A stretch of DNA of 24,871 nucleotides from JAVWHX01 sp036639875 (GCA_036639875.1 JAVWHX010000034.1:1-24871), one strand, 5' to 3'. Shown: positions 1 to 8,319, numbered from the stretch's first letter. The notes: generated from the sequence alone by a model not told the origin. Made by a program: numbers and translations.

Positions 1-276
1 AGTCAATTTAATTGTTCCATGATTATCTCTTTTAATTCTTCTCTTTACTTTACATAAAGTTCCAAAATGATAAACATGACTAAAATCAGTATTCTCATCA
101 ATAGGATTAATTTGTGAAATAAAAACAATGTTTTCATCAAATTCATTAATACTATTTTCAATAGCTTTTAAACTAAAACTTCTTCCTACATCTAAAGAAA
201 TCTCATGAGTAGGAAAAACAATCATCCCTCTTGTACAAATGACAGGTAAATCAACTATAATATCTAATTCATTCAT
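1..276 (-). CDS. lon: Lon protease, N-terminal part (cut by window edge)
   Basis: This is the first 92 residues of an ORF that runs off the left edge. The start of the protein (LPVICTRGMIVFPTHEISLD and onward, including a DVGR-like stretch) matches the N-terminal substrate-recognition (LON/PUA-like) domain of ATP-dependent Lon proteases, typically LPLLPLRGxVVFPxxxxxLxVGR. The AAA+ and Ser-Lys protease domains would lie outside the window, so a stand-alone LON-domain protein cannot be excluded. The ATG at 276 is chosen because an AGGAGG (285-290) sits 8 nt upstream; an in-frame ATG at 282 is too close to it. The gene follows tig after a terminator. A TATAAT (310-315) suggests a separate promoter, but I see no good -35 and no CtsR or CIRCE element. 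Confidence 0.8.
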   Translation of the reverse strand, partial: MNELDIIVDLPVICTRGMIVFPTHEISLDVGRSFSLKAIENSINEFDENIVFISQINPIDENTDFSHVYHFGTLCKVKRRIKRDNHGTIKLT

Positions 277-349
277 ATTCATTACCTCCTAAATCCTTAA
301 CGTATAAACATTATATACCATTTATAACCTATAGTCTATTCAAACGATT

Positions 350-377
350 TAACAAAACAAGACGCTTTTAGCGTCTT
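350..377 (-). terminator. Rho-independent terminator after tig
   Basis: AAGACGCT (359-366) pairs with AGCGTCTT (370-377) around a 3-nt loop. On the minus strand the stem is followed by a T-rich stretch (complement of 350-358). It lies directly after the tig stop codon and before the lon promoter region. Confidence 0.8.
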
Positions 378-379
378 AT

Positions 380-1660
380 TTATTTTACGTTATCTTTGAT
401 TAATTGAACAGCTTTACGAGTTGCTAAATCATGTTTGATTTGGTCTAATTGACCACCAAATATTTTCTTAACTTCATCAACTTCTTTACCATAATAACTA
501 GCAATTTCACTGATTTCAGCATCAACTTCTTCTTCAGTCACTTCAATATTTTCTGCTTTTACAATTTCAGCAAGAATTAAATTGAATTTAACACGACTTT
601 CAGCTTGTTCACTCATTTCACCTTTGATATCATCCATTGTCTTACCAGTAATTTGTTGGAATAATTCCATATTCAATCCTTGTTGTGATAAGTTTTGTTC
701 AACTTCTCTTAACATGTTTTGAGTTTCGCTTTCTACCATAACAGCAGGCACTTCTAATGGAGTGTTTTCAACAACTGCTTTAAAGACATCATCACTAAAT
801 TTACTTTCTACTTCTTTTTCTTTTCTATTCTTTAATTGTTCTTTCGTATAAGTTTCTAAATCAGCTAAAGTTTCAACACCTTCAATATTAACATCTTTTG
901 CTAATTCATCATCAACTTCAGGTAATACCTTAGATTTGATTTCATGAACTTTCACTTTGAAGACAACGGCTTGACCAGCTAAATCAGCAGCTTGATAATC
1001 TTCTGGGAAAGTCACTTCGATATCTTTTTCTGAACCAATTTCCATACCAATAACTTTTTCTTCAAATCCAGGAATAAATGATCCTGAACCAATTTCTAAT
1101 GGATGGTTTTCACCTTTTCCACCGTCAAAAGGAACACCATCTTTAAAACCTTCAAAATCAATAACAGCAGTATCTCCGTTTTCAACTTTACCAGTTTCTT
1201 TAATAACTAATTCAGCGAATTGATTTTGATAATTCTTTAATTCAGCATCAATATCTTTCTTAGATACTTTTGTAGATTCTTTCTTAACTTCTAATCCTTT
1301 ATATTTCCCTAATTTAACTTCAGGAGCTACAGGAGCATTAACAGTCACTTTCAATACTTCTTCAGTTAATTCATCAATTTTCACTTCTGGTTGTCCTACA
1401 GGACTAATATTATTATCTAATAAAATTCCAGCATAACTTTTTTGTAAAATAACATCAGTTGCTTCTTCTAAGATAGCAGCTTTACCAATTTTTGCTTTAA
1501 TCATTTTAATTGGAGCTTTACCTTGTCTAAAACCATCCATTTTTACATTTTTTGCTAATTTGTTTAATGCTTTATCTTGAGCATCTTTCCATTCTTCAGT
1601 AGTGAATGATACCTTCACTTCTACCATACAATTTTCTAGCTTATTACAAACTGTTTCCAT
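380..1660 (-). CDS. tig: Trigger factor (ribosome-associated chaperone/PPIase)
   Basis: This 426-residue protein has the usual trigger-factor length and three-part layout. An N-terminal ribosome-binding domain carries the signature GFRQGKAP (43-50). A middle FKBP-type peptidyl-prolyl isomerase domain follows, with DTAVIDFEGFKDGVPFDGG at about residues 162-180. The rest is an alpha-helical C-terminal chaperone domain rich in Glu and Lys. Trigger factor binds ribosomes near the exit tunnel and helps nascent cytosolic proteins fold. The ATG at 1660 has a GGAGGAA ribosome binding site just upstream. The gene has its own strong promoter and terminator. A protease gene (lon) follows, where many Firmicutes have clpX. 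Confidence 0.97.
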   Translation of the reverse strand: METVCNKLENCMVEVKVSFTTEEWKDAQDKALNKLAKNVKMDGFRQGKAPIKMIKAKIGKAAILEEATDVILQKSYAGILLDNNISPVGQPEVKIDELTEEVLKVTVNAPVAPEVKLGKYKGLEVKKESTKVSKKDIDAELKNYQNQFAELVIKETGKVENGDTAVIDFEGFKDGVPFDGGKGENHPLEIGSGSFIPGFEEKVIGMEIGSEKDIEVTFPEDYQAADLAGQAVVFKVKVHEIKSKVLPEVDDELAKDVNIEGVETLADLETYTKEQLKNRKEKEVESKFSDDVFKAVVENTPLEVPAVMVESETQNMLREVEQNLSQQGLNMELFQQITGKTMDDIKGEMSEQAESRVKFNLILAEIVKAENIEVTEEEVDAEISEIASYYGKEVDEVKKIFGGQLDQIKHDLATRKAVQLIKDNVK

Positions 1661-1690
1661 TTATACTTCCTCCATTAATTTAACACGCTT

Positions 1691-1719
1691 ATTATACATG
1701 AAACATAAAAATATTGCAA
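1691..1719 (-). promoter_or_regulatory. Sigma-A-type promoter of tig
   Basis: On the minus strand, TTGCAA (-35, 1714-1719) and TATAAT (-10, 1691-1696) are separated by exactly 17 nt. It begins just after the stop codon of the TPR gene and gives a leader of about 25 nt. Confidence 0.8.
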
Positions 1720-1724
1720 CTACT

Positions 1725-2648
1725 TTAACACTCTATTTGTTTGAGTGCTAAAACCTCTTGTTCAATTTCAAATTTATCACAATAATACATGATTTCTAAA
1801 TCTTCGACATCTATTTCCATACCTTGTAAAGTTGCTACATAATAATGAATAGCAGCTGCTTTTACACCATATTCATCTTCATATATCTCTTTAGGATATA
1901 AAGCATATAAAGAATATTCTAAATATTCAACACATTGATTAAAAAGTGTTGGATTTTCATCTTCTAAACCATTTTGTAAAAAGCGTAATATTCCTTCATA
2001 TTGAGATTGTTCTAAAACAAGTGATAAATATGTAGGATTCACATCATATATTTGTCCGAATTTTTCTACTTGCATATCTTCATCTACTTGTTGTTCAATC
2101 ATAATTTCAATAAGTAATGTTTTTGCAAAATAATGACGATGTGGATTTAATAAATAATCTTGAACTGTTGGAATCATCAAACGAATATTAAGTTGTTGTA
2201 ATTGATCTAAAGCCATATACAATAAATCTTCATTACAATCTTTATTCTTCAATATTTGAGCAATCTCTTCAACTGAAAATATTTGATTCTTTGATTCAAC
2301 TTCATAATTCATTTCTTGTTTATCTAACAATATCTCATCATATGCAGTATTAAATAACATTTCATATTGATAAGGAATATAAGGCATAGAAAGTTCTTCT
2401 ATTAATATATTAATAGCTTCCTCAAACTCACCTAACTCTTTTAAAGTAGTGACATACATTGAAATAACATCATAATACGTTTCTTTAGCCTGTGCTTTAG
2501 CAATTATTCCTTCTTGCTTTGCCCTTTGATACTCTTTTAACCCTACCAAGCACACAAGTCTTAAATATCTCGTATTTTCATCAGACATATCATTAAGCAT
2601 TTCTAAAGCCTCAAAATACGAACCTTCTTGAATTAATTCTTCTACCAT
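1725..2648 (-). CDS. TPR-like repeat protein, possibly DUF3196
   Basis: This 307-residue soluble, acidic protein begins with paired helices of the tetratricopeptide type (GSYFEALEMLNDM; GEFEEAINILIEEL), followed by a MPYIPYQYE segment and a helical C-terminal half. TPR folds are protein-binding scaffolds; no catalytic motif is seen. The layout resembles the DUF3196 family of Firmicutes and mollicutes, recalled from memory and not verified. The ATG at 2648 is preferred to the longer frame because GGAGGAATTTC lies directly before it, and the promoter at 2674-2702 leaves no room for the longer start. It lies between pfk and tig with its own promoter, so it is probably a single-gene unit. Its function is unknown. 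Confidence 0.75.
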   Translation of the reverse strand: MVEELIQEGSYFEALEMLNDMSDENTRYLRLVCLVGLKEYQRAKQEGIIAKAQAKETYYDVISMYVTTLKELGEFEEAINILIEELSMPYIPYQYEMLFNTAYDEILLDKQEMNYEVESKNQIFSVEEIAQILKNKDCNEDLLYMALDQLQQLNIRLMIPTVQDYLLNPHRHYFAKTLLIEIMIEQQVDEDMQVEKFGQIYDVNPTYLSLVLEQSQYEGILRFLQNGLEDENPTLFNQCVEYLEYSLYALYPKEIYEDEYGVKAAAIHYYVATLQGMEIDVEDLEIMYYCDKFEIEQEVLALKQIEC

Positions 2649-2673
2649 GAAATTCCTCCTTACCTGTATAAGC

Positions 2674-2702
2674 ATTCTATCAAAGTATCCCACTTAAATC
2701 AA
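2674..2702 (-). promoter_or_regulatory. Promoter of the TPR protein gene
   Basis: On the minus strand, TTGATT (2697-2702) and TAGAAT (2674-2679) are spaced by 17 nt, just downstream of the pfk terminator hairpin. Confidence 0.65.
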
Positions 2703-2734
2703 ACAAAACAAAAGAAAAAGTCCCTAAGGACTTT
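2701..2734 (-). terminator. Rho-independent terminator of pfk
   Basis: AAAGTCC (2717-2723) pairs with GGACTTT (2728-2734) around CTAA. On the minus strand the stem is followed by TTCTTTTGTTTTGTTT. The stem overlaps the pfk stop codon. Confidence 0.75.
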
Positions 2735-3851
2735 ATTCATCACCAAAACTAATACCAATAGCTTTTGCAGCATTCACAAGTTCACCATTAGGATCAACAC
2801 GTTTTTGTTTACCGATTTTAGCATCTCCAATAACTTCTTCTAACGAAGTACAACTCATATCTTCTCCACGAATTGTTGCAACATTCCCAAATTTACCTTC
2901 ATCAATCAATTTGCAAGCATGAGCACCAAAACGAATAGATAAAATTCTATCATAAGGAGCAATATCTCCACCACGAATAATATGTCCTGGATTTACAGAA
3001 CGAACTTCATGGTTTGGAATAACCTTTTCTAAATCATCAGCAACCTTAGCTGCTAAACCACTATAACGAACTGGATCAGGTGAATCTTCAACAATCTTAC
3101 CAATTACTTTCGTACCATCAGCATATTTAGCACCTTCAGCAACAGCAATAACTGTATAAGGATGACCTTCAGCATCACGTTTCTCAACATGTTTAGCAAT
3201 ATTTTCAATTGTGAATGGAATTTCAGGAATCAAACAAACACCAGCATTTCCAGCCAAACCGGCATATAAAGCAATCCATCCAGCATCTCTTCCCATCAAT
3301 TCACAGCAGATAACACGATGATGAGATTTTGCTGTTGTTTGTAAACGATCAACAAATTCAGTACCAACACTCATTGCACTAATAAAACCATAAGTTAAAT
3401 CAGTACTTGATAAATCATTATCCATTGTCTTCGGTACTCCAATAACATTAACACCTTTTCTTGAGAAATCCCTAGCACTTGTTAAAGTCCCATCTCCACC
3501 TAGTACAACCAATACATCAACACCAGCTTCTTTAAGATTATTAACCCCAACATCACTGACATCTTTTTTTACTTTCCCACCTTGACCATCATCAACTAAA
3601 TAATCAAAAAGATTGTCTTTGTTAGAACTAAATAAAATAGTTCCACCTTCTTTATAAATATTTTCAACCTTTTCTTCAGTTAATTCAATATAATCATTGT
3701 TATAAAGACCTCTATATCCATAAACATAGCCGATAACTTCCCAACCATATTTACGAATAGCAGTTTTTGTAATTGTTCTAATAACCGCATTTAATCCAGG
3801 GCAGTCTCCGCCACCAGAAAGTAATGCAATTCTTTTTACTTTCTTTTCCAT
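2733..3851 (-). CDS. pfkA: 6-phosphofructokinase, group III type
   Basis: This 372-residue enzyme phosphorylates fructose 6-phosphate to fructose 1,6-bisphosphate, the committed step of glycolysis, in the cytosol. Visible family motifs are GGGDCPGLNAVIR (13-25), GGDGT (118-122, nucleotide site), PKTMDND (140-146, with the catalytic Asp), MGRDAGW (186-192) and NPGH..RGGD (287-296). Gly in GGDGT is typical of ATP-dependent enzymes, whereas Lys in PKT is typical of pyrophosphate-dependent ones. This Gly/Lys mixture occurs in plant and trypanosome ATP enzymes, so ATP is the likelier donor but is not proven. The ATG at 3851 has GGAGG 7 nt upstream. No pyk follows, so it is probably monocistronic. 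A cre site lies upstream of its promoter. Confidence 0.93.
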   Translation of the reverse strand: MEKKVKRIALLSGGGDCPGLNAVIRTITKTAIRKYGWEVIGYVYGYRGLYNNDYIELTEEKVENIYKEGGTILFSSNKDNLFDYLVDDGQGGKVKKDVSDVGVNNLKEAGVDVLVVLGGDGTLTSARDFSRKGVNVIGVPKTMDNDLSSTDLTYGFISAMSVGTEFVDRLQTTAKSHHRVICCELMGRDAGWIALYAGLAGNAGVCLIPEIPFTIENIAKHVEKRDAEGHPYTVIAVAEGAKYADGTKVIGKIVEDSPDPVRYSGLAAKVADDLEKVIPNHEVRSVNPGHIIRGGDIAPYDRILSIRFGAHACKLIDEGKFGNVATIRGEDMSCTSLEEVIGDAKIGKQKRVDPNGELVNAAKAIGISFGDE

Positions 3852-3880
3852 ATTGTATCCTCCATTTTTCCCTACTCCTA

Positions 3881-3909
3881 ATTATAATCAAAATACATAA
3901 AAAAAACAA
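3881..3909 (-). promoter_or_regulatory. Promoter of pfk
   Basis: On the minus strand, TTGTTT (3904-3909) and TATAAT (3881-3886) have 17-nt spacing. Transcription should start near 3875, about 25 nt before the ATG. Confidence 0.75.
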
Positions 3910-3916
3910 CAAAAAA

Positions 3917-3931
3917 AGAATGCGTTTACAT
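3917..3931 (-). promoter_or_regulatory. Catabolite-responsive element (cre, CcpA site)
   Basis: The minus-strand sequence ATGTAAACGCATTCT matches every position of the cre consensus WTGNAANCGNWNNCW. Its centre is about 50 bp upstream of the predicted pfk start, just above the -35 box. For CcpA this position usually means activation, not roadblock or repression (inference). Confidence 0.75.
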
Positions 3932-3938
3932 TTTCTAG

Positions 3939-3973
3939 CAAAAAAATAGCAATATTTATAAAATATCACTATT
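3939..3973 (-). terminator. Terminator of the small-peptide/hydrolase operon
   Basis: The segment 3945-3973 read on the minus strand folds into a 13-bp stem (AATAGTGATATTT with AATATTGCTATT plus one more pair) containing two G-U wobbles, with a 3-nt loop and then a T run. The wobbles favour function in minus-strand RNA. Confidence 0.75.
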
Positions 3974-4112
3974 ATTTATTCTGCTTTTTTTCTTCTTCTA
4001 ATTCTCTAATTGCAGTTTTAACAGCAATTTTAATAAGTATAAATAATCCATATACAAGTAAGAAAAGTATAATAACTAAAAAAATCAAACCCTCTAGACT
4101 AAAATCATTCAT
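3972..4112 (-). CDS. 46-residue single-span membrane peptide
   Basis: The ORF starts at ATG 4112 with a strong GGAGGGG ribosome binding site 8 nt upstream, inside the 3' end of the preceding hydrolase gene; the two genes are 2 nt apart. The peptide starts MNDFSLEGL, continues with a hydrophobic span of about 22 residues (IFLVIILFLLVYGLFILIKI), and ends with a charged cytoplasmic-looking helix (RELEEEKKQNK). A perfect terminator directly follows the stop, which supports it as the last gene of the operon. I do not assign it to a family. Similar tiny membrane peptides with an acidic/basic amphipathic tail are common and mostly uncharacterised in Firmicutes. Confidence 0.7.
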   Translation of the reverse strand: MNDFSLEGLIFLVIILFLLVYGLFILIKIAVKTAIRELEEEKKQNK

Positions 4113-4114
4113 TT

Positions 4115-4828
4115 CTAATCCCCTCCATTTATAATATTTTTTAACCACGTCTCTAATATATGAAGCTGATATGAAGTATGAAAATAATGTTCACACTCTT
4201 CAACAACTTGTAATTCACAATTATGTTTTTCTACAAAACCAGAGATTGTGTCTTTTTCACACATATCATCTTTATCCCCATATAAAATAAACGTATCAAT
4301 ATTCCAGTTTTTGATAGGATGTTCTTTAACATAGCAGTAATAATCCCAATATAACGTTTGACCAATTGGGGTTGGAATTGTTTCTTCCTTTTCCAATCTT
4401 TCTTCAGAAATTTCAAACCAATGCATCATATTTTCTATAATTCTTTCCATATCTACGACCGGTGACAAAAATAGAGCTTTATCTATCGTTTCATTTTGAT
4501 AAGCCAAAAGACTAAAATAAGCTCCCATACTATTCGCAAATAAACTTATTTCACTCCAACGTTCTTTTGCATATTGCATCATCGTTGTAAGATCATCAAC
4601 ACATTCTTGAACTTTACACAATCTTTCATCATCTTTTCTATCACCATGTTCAGGCAAATCAAAGCTGAATACCTGATATCCTTTTGATAAAGCAATTTTT
4701 GCTAATATTTCGATTGGAATATCCGCTTTATTAGACATACTTCCATGAATTGCAATAATAACTTTATTTGATGGTGTTCCCCATATTATTGAAGGAATTT
4801 TTTGAATAGACAATATTTCTTTTTCCAT
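4115..4828 (-). CDS. Alpha/beta hydrolase
   Basis: This 237-residue protein has the serine-hydrolase order of elements: HGSM (28-31, oxyanion-hole region), the nucleophile elbow ANSMG with Ser100, an acid in YGDKDD (183-188) and the catalytic His214 in CEHYFH. The usual first Gly of GxSxG is replaced by Ala98. There is no signal peptide, so it should be cytosolic. The substrate is unknown; family members include esterases, lipases and acyl-peptide hydrolases. A GAGGT ribosome binding site precedes the ATG. It lies between the DJ-1-like gene (27-nt gap) and the small membrane peptide (2-nt gap), suggesting co-transcription and perhaps a shared role in detoxification or stress (weak inference). 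Confidence 0.85.
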   Translation of the reverse strand: MEKEILSIQKIPSIIWGTPSNKVIIAIHGSMSNKADIPIEILAKIALSKGYQVFSFDLPEHGDRKDDERLCKVQECVDDLTTMMQYAKERWSEISLFANSMGAYFSLLAYQNETIDKALFLSPVVDMERIIENMMHWFEISEERLEKEETIPTPIGQTLYWDYYCYVKEHPIKNWNIDTFILYGDKDDMCEKDTISGFVEKHNCELQVVEECEHYFHTSYQLHILETWLKNIINGGD

Positions 4829-4855
4829 ATTTATTACCTCATTAAAATAATGATT

Positions 4856-5434
4856 TTAGTATCCCATCGCTTCTTTTACAAGCAATGCTTTCTCATTTGA
4901 AGTCAACATCTCTAACAATTCAAAAGCTACATAAGCAGCAGTTTGTGGACAATAAGAAGTTATAATGTTTTGATCCACAACAACAGGTTCATTGACAACT
5001 TTTACTCCCATATCTGCTAACTCTCTTTGTTTATAGCCGCCTCTAAGATGATATGTTGTAGCAGTTTTATTAACTAGTATTCCACTTTTCGCTAGTGGAA
5101 AAGCAGCTACGCATACAGTTGCTATTATTTTATTTTGATGATGAAATTCTCTAATTAAATTCAATGTCTTTTCATCGTATGCTTCATCATAAAAACCATA
5201 TTCTTGAAAACCTCCTGGAATAGCAAGAGCATCATAATCTTCAACAGATATATCATCAATCAATTTATCCATAATAATAGGAACTCCAAAAGTACTCTTT
5301 ACACATTGATTAAATCCACATGTTTCAACCATTATATCACATTCAAAATCATCACGTGCCCATCCCATAACATCAATAAAAACACTAAATTCCATTGTCT
5401 CAAAAGCTTTTAAACACAATACTAAAATCTTCAT
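4856..5434 (-). CDS. DJ-1/PfpI family protein
   Basis: This 192-residue protein has the DJ-1/ThiJ/PfpI fold, recognised by the conserved Cys in ATVCVAAF (nucleophile elbow, Cys108 from this start), the upstream acidic FETMEF element that supplies the Glu partner, and the AIPGGF motif. DJ-1-type proteins are linked to oxidative or carbonyl stress, and some have glyoxalase or deglycase activity; many bacterial copies were misnamed thiazole biosynthesis proteins. The ATG at 5434 is preferred to 5449 because AAAGGGG lies immediately before it. It heads the small operon with the hydrolase. Its exact substrate is unknown. Confidence 0.88.
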   Translation of the reverse strand: MKILVLCLKAFETMEFSVFIDVMGWARDDFECDIMVETCGFNQCVKSTFGVPIIMDKLIDDISVEDYDALAIPGGFQEYGFYDEAYDEKTLNLIREFHHQNKIIATVCVAAFPLAKSGILVNKTATTYHLRGGYKQRELADMGVKVVNEPVVVDQNIITSYCPQTAAYVAFELLEMLTSNEKALLVKEAMGY

Positions 5435-5490
5435 ATTTTCCCCTTTCATTTATGAATCTATATATACAACAATATCATAGACTTAAACAC

Positions 5491-5522
5491 AAAAAAAGAG
5501 TTAATATTAATTTCAACTCTTT
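5491..5522 (-). terminator. Terminator of pnp-maf
   Basis: AAAGAGTT (5495-5502) pairs with AACTCTTT (5515-5522) around a 12-nt loop. A run of T follows on the minus strand (complement of 5491-5497). It overlaps the maf stop codon. Confidence 0.7.
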
Positions 5523-6081
5523 ATAATACTTTTCTATTTTCCAAAACTTCAACAACTCTTGTTATTGGTAATCCAATAACATTATCTCTATCACCATCTA
5601 TTTTATCAACAAAAACTACTGCTTTTCCTTGAATACCATAAGCACCTGCTTTACCTTGCCATTCCAAAGAATCAAGATAATCATCAAGTAAATCTGTAAT
5701 ATCCTTAAAATATACATCTGTTTTTTCTACAAATGTAACCAATTCATTTTGAAAATAAATTGCTACACCAGTATACACACTATGTTTATGATGAGATAAA
5801 GTTGTTAATATTCTTTTTGCTTCTTTTCTATCTTTCGCTTTTCCGATAATCTGATTATCGAAATATACAATTGTATCAGCACCAATCACAATATCATTAG
5901 GATATTTTTCATGAATTGGTGTTGCTTTGTCTGTTGCTAGTTTTTGAAATCTTTCAATTAAAGGTAAAGTTTCATCCATTGTTTCATCTATAGAAGAAGC
6001 ATCGATTATAAAATCGATGCCTGCTTTTTCTAGTAATTCTTTTCTTCTTGGCGAGTTAGACGCCAAAATGATTTTATTCAC
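5521..6081 (-). CDS. maf: Maf-family nucleotide pyrophosphatase
   Basis: This 186-residue protein has the Maf signature at its start: KIILASNSPRRKELL with SNSPRR at 8-13, GADT (67-70) with the metal-binding Asp69, and a conserved C-terminal WQGKAGAYGIQG stretch. Maf proteins hydrolyse non-canonical or modified nucleoside triphosphates and are linked to septum inhibition in Bacillus. The open frame extends 21 codons upstream, but the homologous start is the GTG at 6081, which overlaps the pnp stop region (AGTGAATAA); an ATG-only model would add an unconserved tail. The overlap implies translational coupling to pnp. The ribosome binding site is weak. Confidence 0.9.
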   Translation of the reverse strand: MNKIILASNSPRRKELLEKAGIDFIIDASSIDETMDETLPLIERFQKLATDKATPIHEKYPNDIVIGADTIVYFDNQIIGKAKDRKEAKRILTTLSHHKHSVYTGVAIYFQNELVTFVEKTDVYFKDITDLLDDYLDSLEWQGKAGAYGIQGKAVVFVDKIDGDRDNVIGLPITRVVEVLENRKVL

Positions 6082-8206
6082 TTGGTTTATCTTCTTTTGG
6101 TTGAACTGGTTTTGGTAATAATGCTTTTCTAGAAACATTAACACCTTTATCAGTAATCTTAGAAACTTTAACTTTACAGATATCTCCTAATTTCAAGACA
6201 TCAGAAACTTTTTCAATTCTTTCATGAGCAACATCACCTACATGTAAGAAACCATTAGTTCCTTCAAATAGTTCAATAAATGCATATTTATCTTCTACTC
6301 TGACAACTTTACCATCATAAACTTCATCGATCTTTGCCTTTTTAACAATATTTTCAATAAGTCTAGCAGCATTTTGAATTGCAGCTTGATCAAAATGATA
6401 GATAGTAACACGACCATCTTGTTCAATATCAATCTTAACTTCATTTGATTTTTCGATAATTTCATTGATGTTTTTACCACCTGGGCCAATAACATCTTTG
6501 ATTTGTTCTGGTTCAATTCTCATCATAAATACCTTAGGTGCATAATCACTTAATTGAGCTCTTGTCTCAGAGATTGCGCCTAACATATTATCCATAATTT
6601 CTTGTCTACCAATCTTCGCTTGAGCCAAAGCTTCTTGTAAGATTTCTTTAGTAATTCCATCAATCTTAATATCCATTTGTAAAGCACAGATACCATTCTT
6701 AGTACCAGCAACTTTAAAGTCCATATCACCTAAATGATCTTCCATACCTTGGATATCAGTTAAAATAGTATAATCATCACCTTTTTTAACTAATCCCATC
6801 GCAACACCACTAACTGGATTACTAATTGGGACACCTGCAGCCATCAATGCCATAGAAGAAGCACAAATAGAACCTTGTGATGAAGAACCATTTGATTCTA
6901 AAACTTCTGAAACAACACGAATTGTATAAGGGAATGCATCTTCACTAGGAATAACTTGAGCTAATGCTCTTTCACCTAAAGCTCCATGACCAACTTCTCT
7001 ACGTCCTGGTGCTCCCATTCTTCCAGTTTCACCAACTGAATATGGTGGGAAGTTATAGTGATGCATAAATCTTTTTTGATCTTCTAATCCTAAACCATCA
7101 ATTTTTTGATGTTCACCTAATGCACCTAATGTACATACAGAAAGAATTTGTGTTTCACCACGTGTAAATAAAGCTGAACCATGAACTCTTGGTAATAAAT
7201 CTATCTGAGAATTTAAAGGTCTTACTTCATCAACTTTTCTTCCATCAGGTCTTACCTTATCTTCAGTGATTAATCTTCTTACTTCATCTTTTTCTAAATC
7301 ATGTAAAACGATTTTCACTTGTTTTAATACTTTTGCTTGTACTTTTAAATCTGCGTAATCTCTTGCTTCAAATAAAGCAACAACTTCAGCATTAATATCA
7401 TCAATTGCACCATATCTTTCAAGTTTACCAGGAATACGAACAGCATTAATCATTCTTTCCTTAGCCAAAGATTCAACTTCTTCAGTAATTGCAGAATCAA
7501 TTTCAAACAAAGGAATTTCAGTTTTTTCCTTACCACAAGCTTCAACAACTTGTTCTTGGAAAGCAATTAATTCCTTAATCTTATCATGACCAAACATTAA
7601 TGCATTTAACATTGTTTCTTCATCAACTTCTTTAGCATCAGCTTCAACCATATTAATAGCATCTTTTGTTCCAGCAACTTCAAGATGAATTAAACTCTTT
7701 TCCATTTCTTCAGGTCCTGCATTAACAACAAATTCACCATCAATTAACCCTACAGTAACACCAGCAATTGGTCCATTAAAAGGAATATCAGATAAACAGA
7801 TTGCTAAAGAAGCACCTAACATTGCTGCCATTTCAGGAGTTGCATTTTGATCAACTGATAATACAGTATTCACAACTTGCACTTCATTTCTAAAACCATC
7901 AGCAAACAAAGGACGAATTGGTCTATCAATCATACGTGAAGTTAATGTACCATGTTCACTAGGACGCCCTTCTCTTTTTAAGAATCCACCTGGAATTTTA
8001 CCAACTGAATATAACTTTTCTTCATATGTAACTGTAAGTGGGAAGAAATCAACATCTTTTGGTTCTTTCCCCGCTACAGCAGTTGATAAGATAACTGTAT
8101 CATCATATCTTACCAAAACAGATCCATTAGCTTGTTTCGCTAATTCACCTGCTTCAACTGTTAACTTTTTTCCATAAAAATCACAACTAAACACTTGTTT
8201 TGACAT
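6074..8206 (-). CDS. pnp: Polyribonucleotide nucleotidyltransferase (PNPase)
   Basis: This 710-residue protein has two RNase PH domains, a KH domain with IGPGGKNINEI and a C-terminal S1 domain (VYDGKVVRVEDKYAFIEL), followed by a short charged tail. The second PH domain contains SSSQGSICASSMALMAAGVP, typical of the phosphorolytic site. PNPase degrades RNA 3' to 5' by phosphorolysis and can add 3' tails; it acts in the cytosol, often in a degradosome with RNase Y and enolase. The start at 8206 (MSKQVF) is chosen over the longer frame because GAGGTGG lies 9 nt upstream. It overlaps maf by 8 nt. The usual neighbour rpsO is separated from it by the mgtE unit. Confidence 0.97.
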   Translation of the reverse strand: MSKQVFSCDFYGKKLTVEAGELAKQANGSVLVRYDDTVILSTAVAGKEPKDVDFFPLTVTYEEKLYSVGKIPGGFLKREGRPSEHGTLTSRMIDRPIRPLFADGFRNEVQVVNTVLSVDQNATPEMAAMLGASLAICLSDIPFNGPIAGVTVGLIDGEFVVNAGPEEMEKSLIHLEVAGTKDAINMVEADAKEVDEETMLNALMFGHDKIKELIAFQEQVVEACGKEKTEIPLFEIDSAITEEVESLAKERMINAVRIPGKLERYGAIDDINAEVVALFEARDYADLKVQAKVLKQVKIVLHDLEKDEVRRLITEDKVRPDGRKVDEVRPLNSQIDLLPRVHGSALFTRGETQILSVCTLGALGEHQKIDGLGLEDQKRFMHHYNFPPYSVGETGRMGAPGRREVGHGALGERALAQVIPSEDAFPYTIRVVSEVLESNGSSSQGSICASSMALMAAGVPISNPVSGVAMGLVKKGDDYTILTDIQGMEDHLGDMDFKVAGTKNGICALQMDIKIDGITKEILQEALAQAKIGRQEIMDNMLGAISETRAQLSDYAPKVFMMRIEPEQIKDVIGPGGKNINEIIEKSNEVKIDIEQDGRVTIYHFDQAAIQNAARLIENIVKKAKIDEVYDGKVVRVEDKYAFIELFEGTNGFLHVGDVAHERIEKVSDVLKLGDICKVKVSKITDKGVNVSRKALLPKPVQPKEDKPSE

Positions 8207-8238
8207 ATTATATTTCCACCTCATTCATTATCTCAACT

Positions 8239-8266
8239 ATTATAGCATAAATCCTCTTAATAACAA
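8239..8266 (-). promoter_or_regulatory. Promoter of pnp-maf
   Basis: On the minus strand, TTGTTA (8261-8266) and an extended -10 TGCTATAAT (TATAAT at 8239-8244) have 16-nt spacing. This gives pnp a promoter independent of rpsO. Confidence 0.7.
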
Positions 8267-8319
8267 AACATTTCTTTTTGAAATCAAATAAAAAATTATT
8301 ACATAATACTCATTTAATA

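Noticed and set aside
1729..1747. Terminator after the TPR gene
   Set aside because: A weak inverted repeat (CACTC/GAGTG) lies inside the coding end and has no T run on either strand.
3778..3969. 63-codon ORF starting upstream of pfk
   Set aside because: It covers the pfk promoter, cre site and terminator, has low-complexity content and no ribosome binding site; a chance frame.
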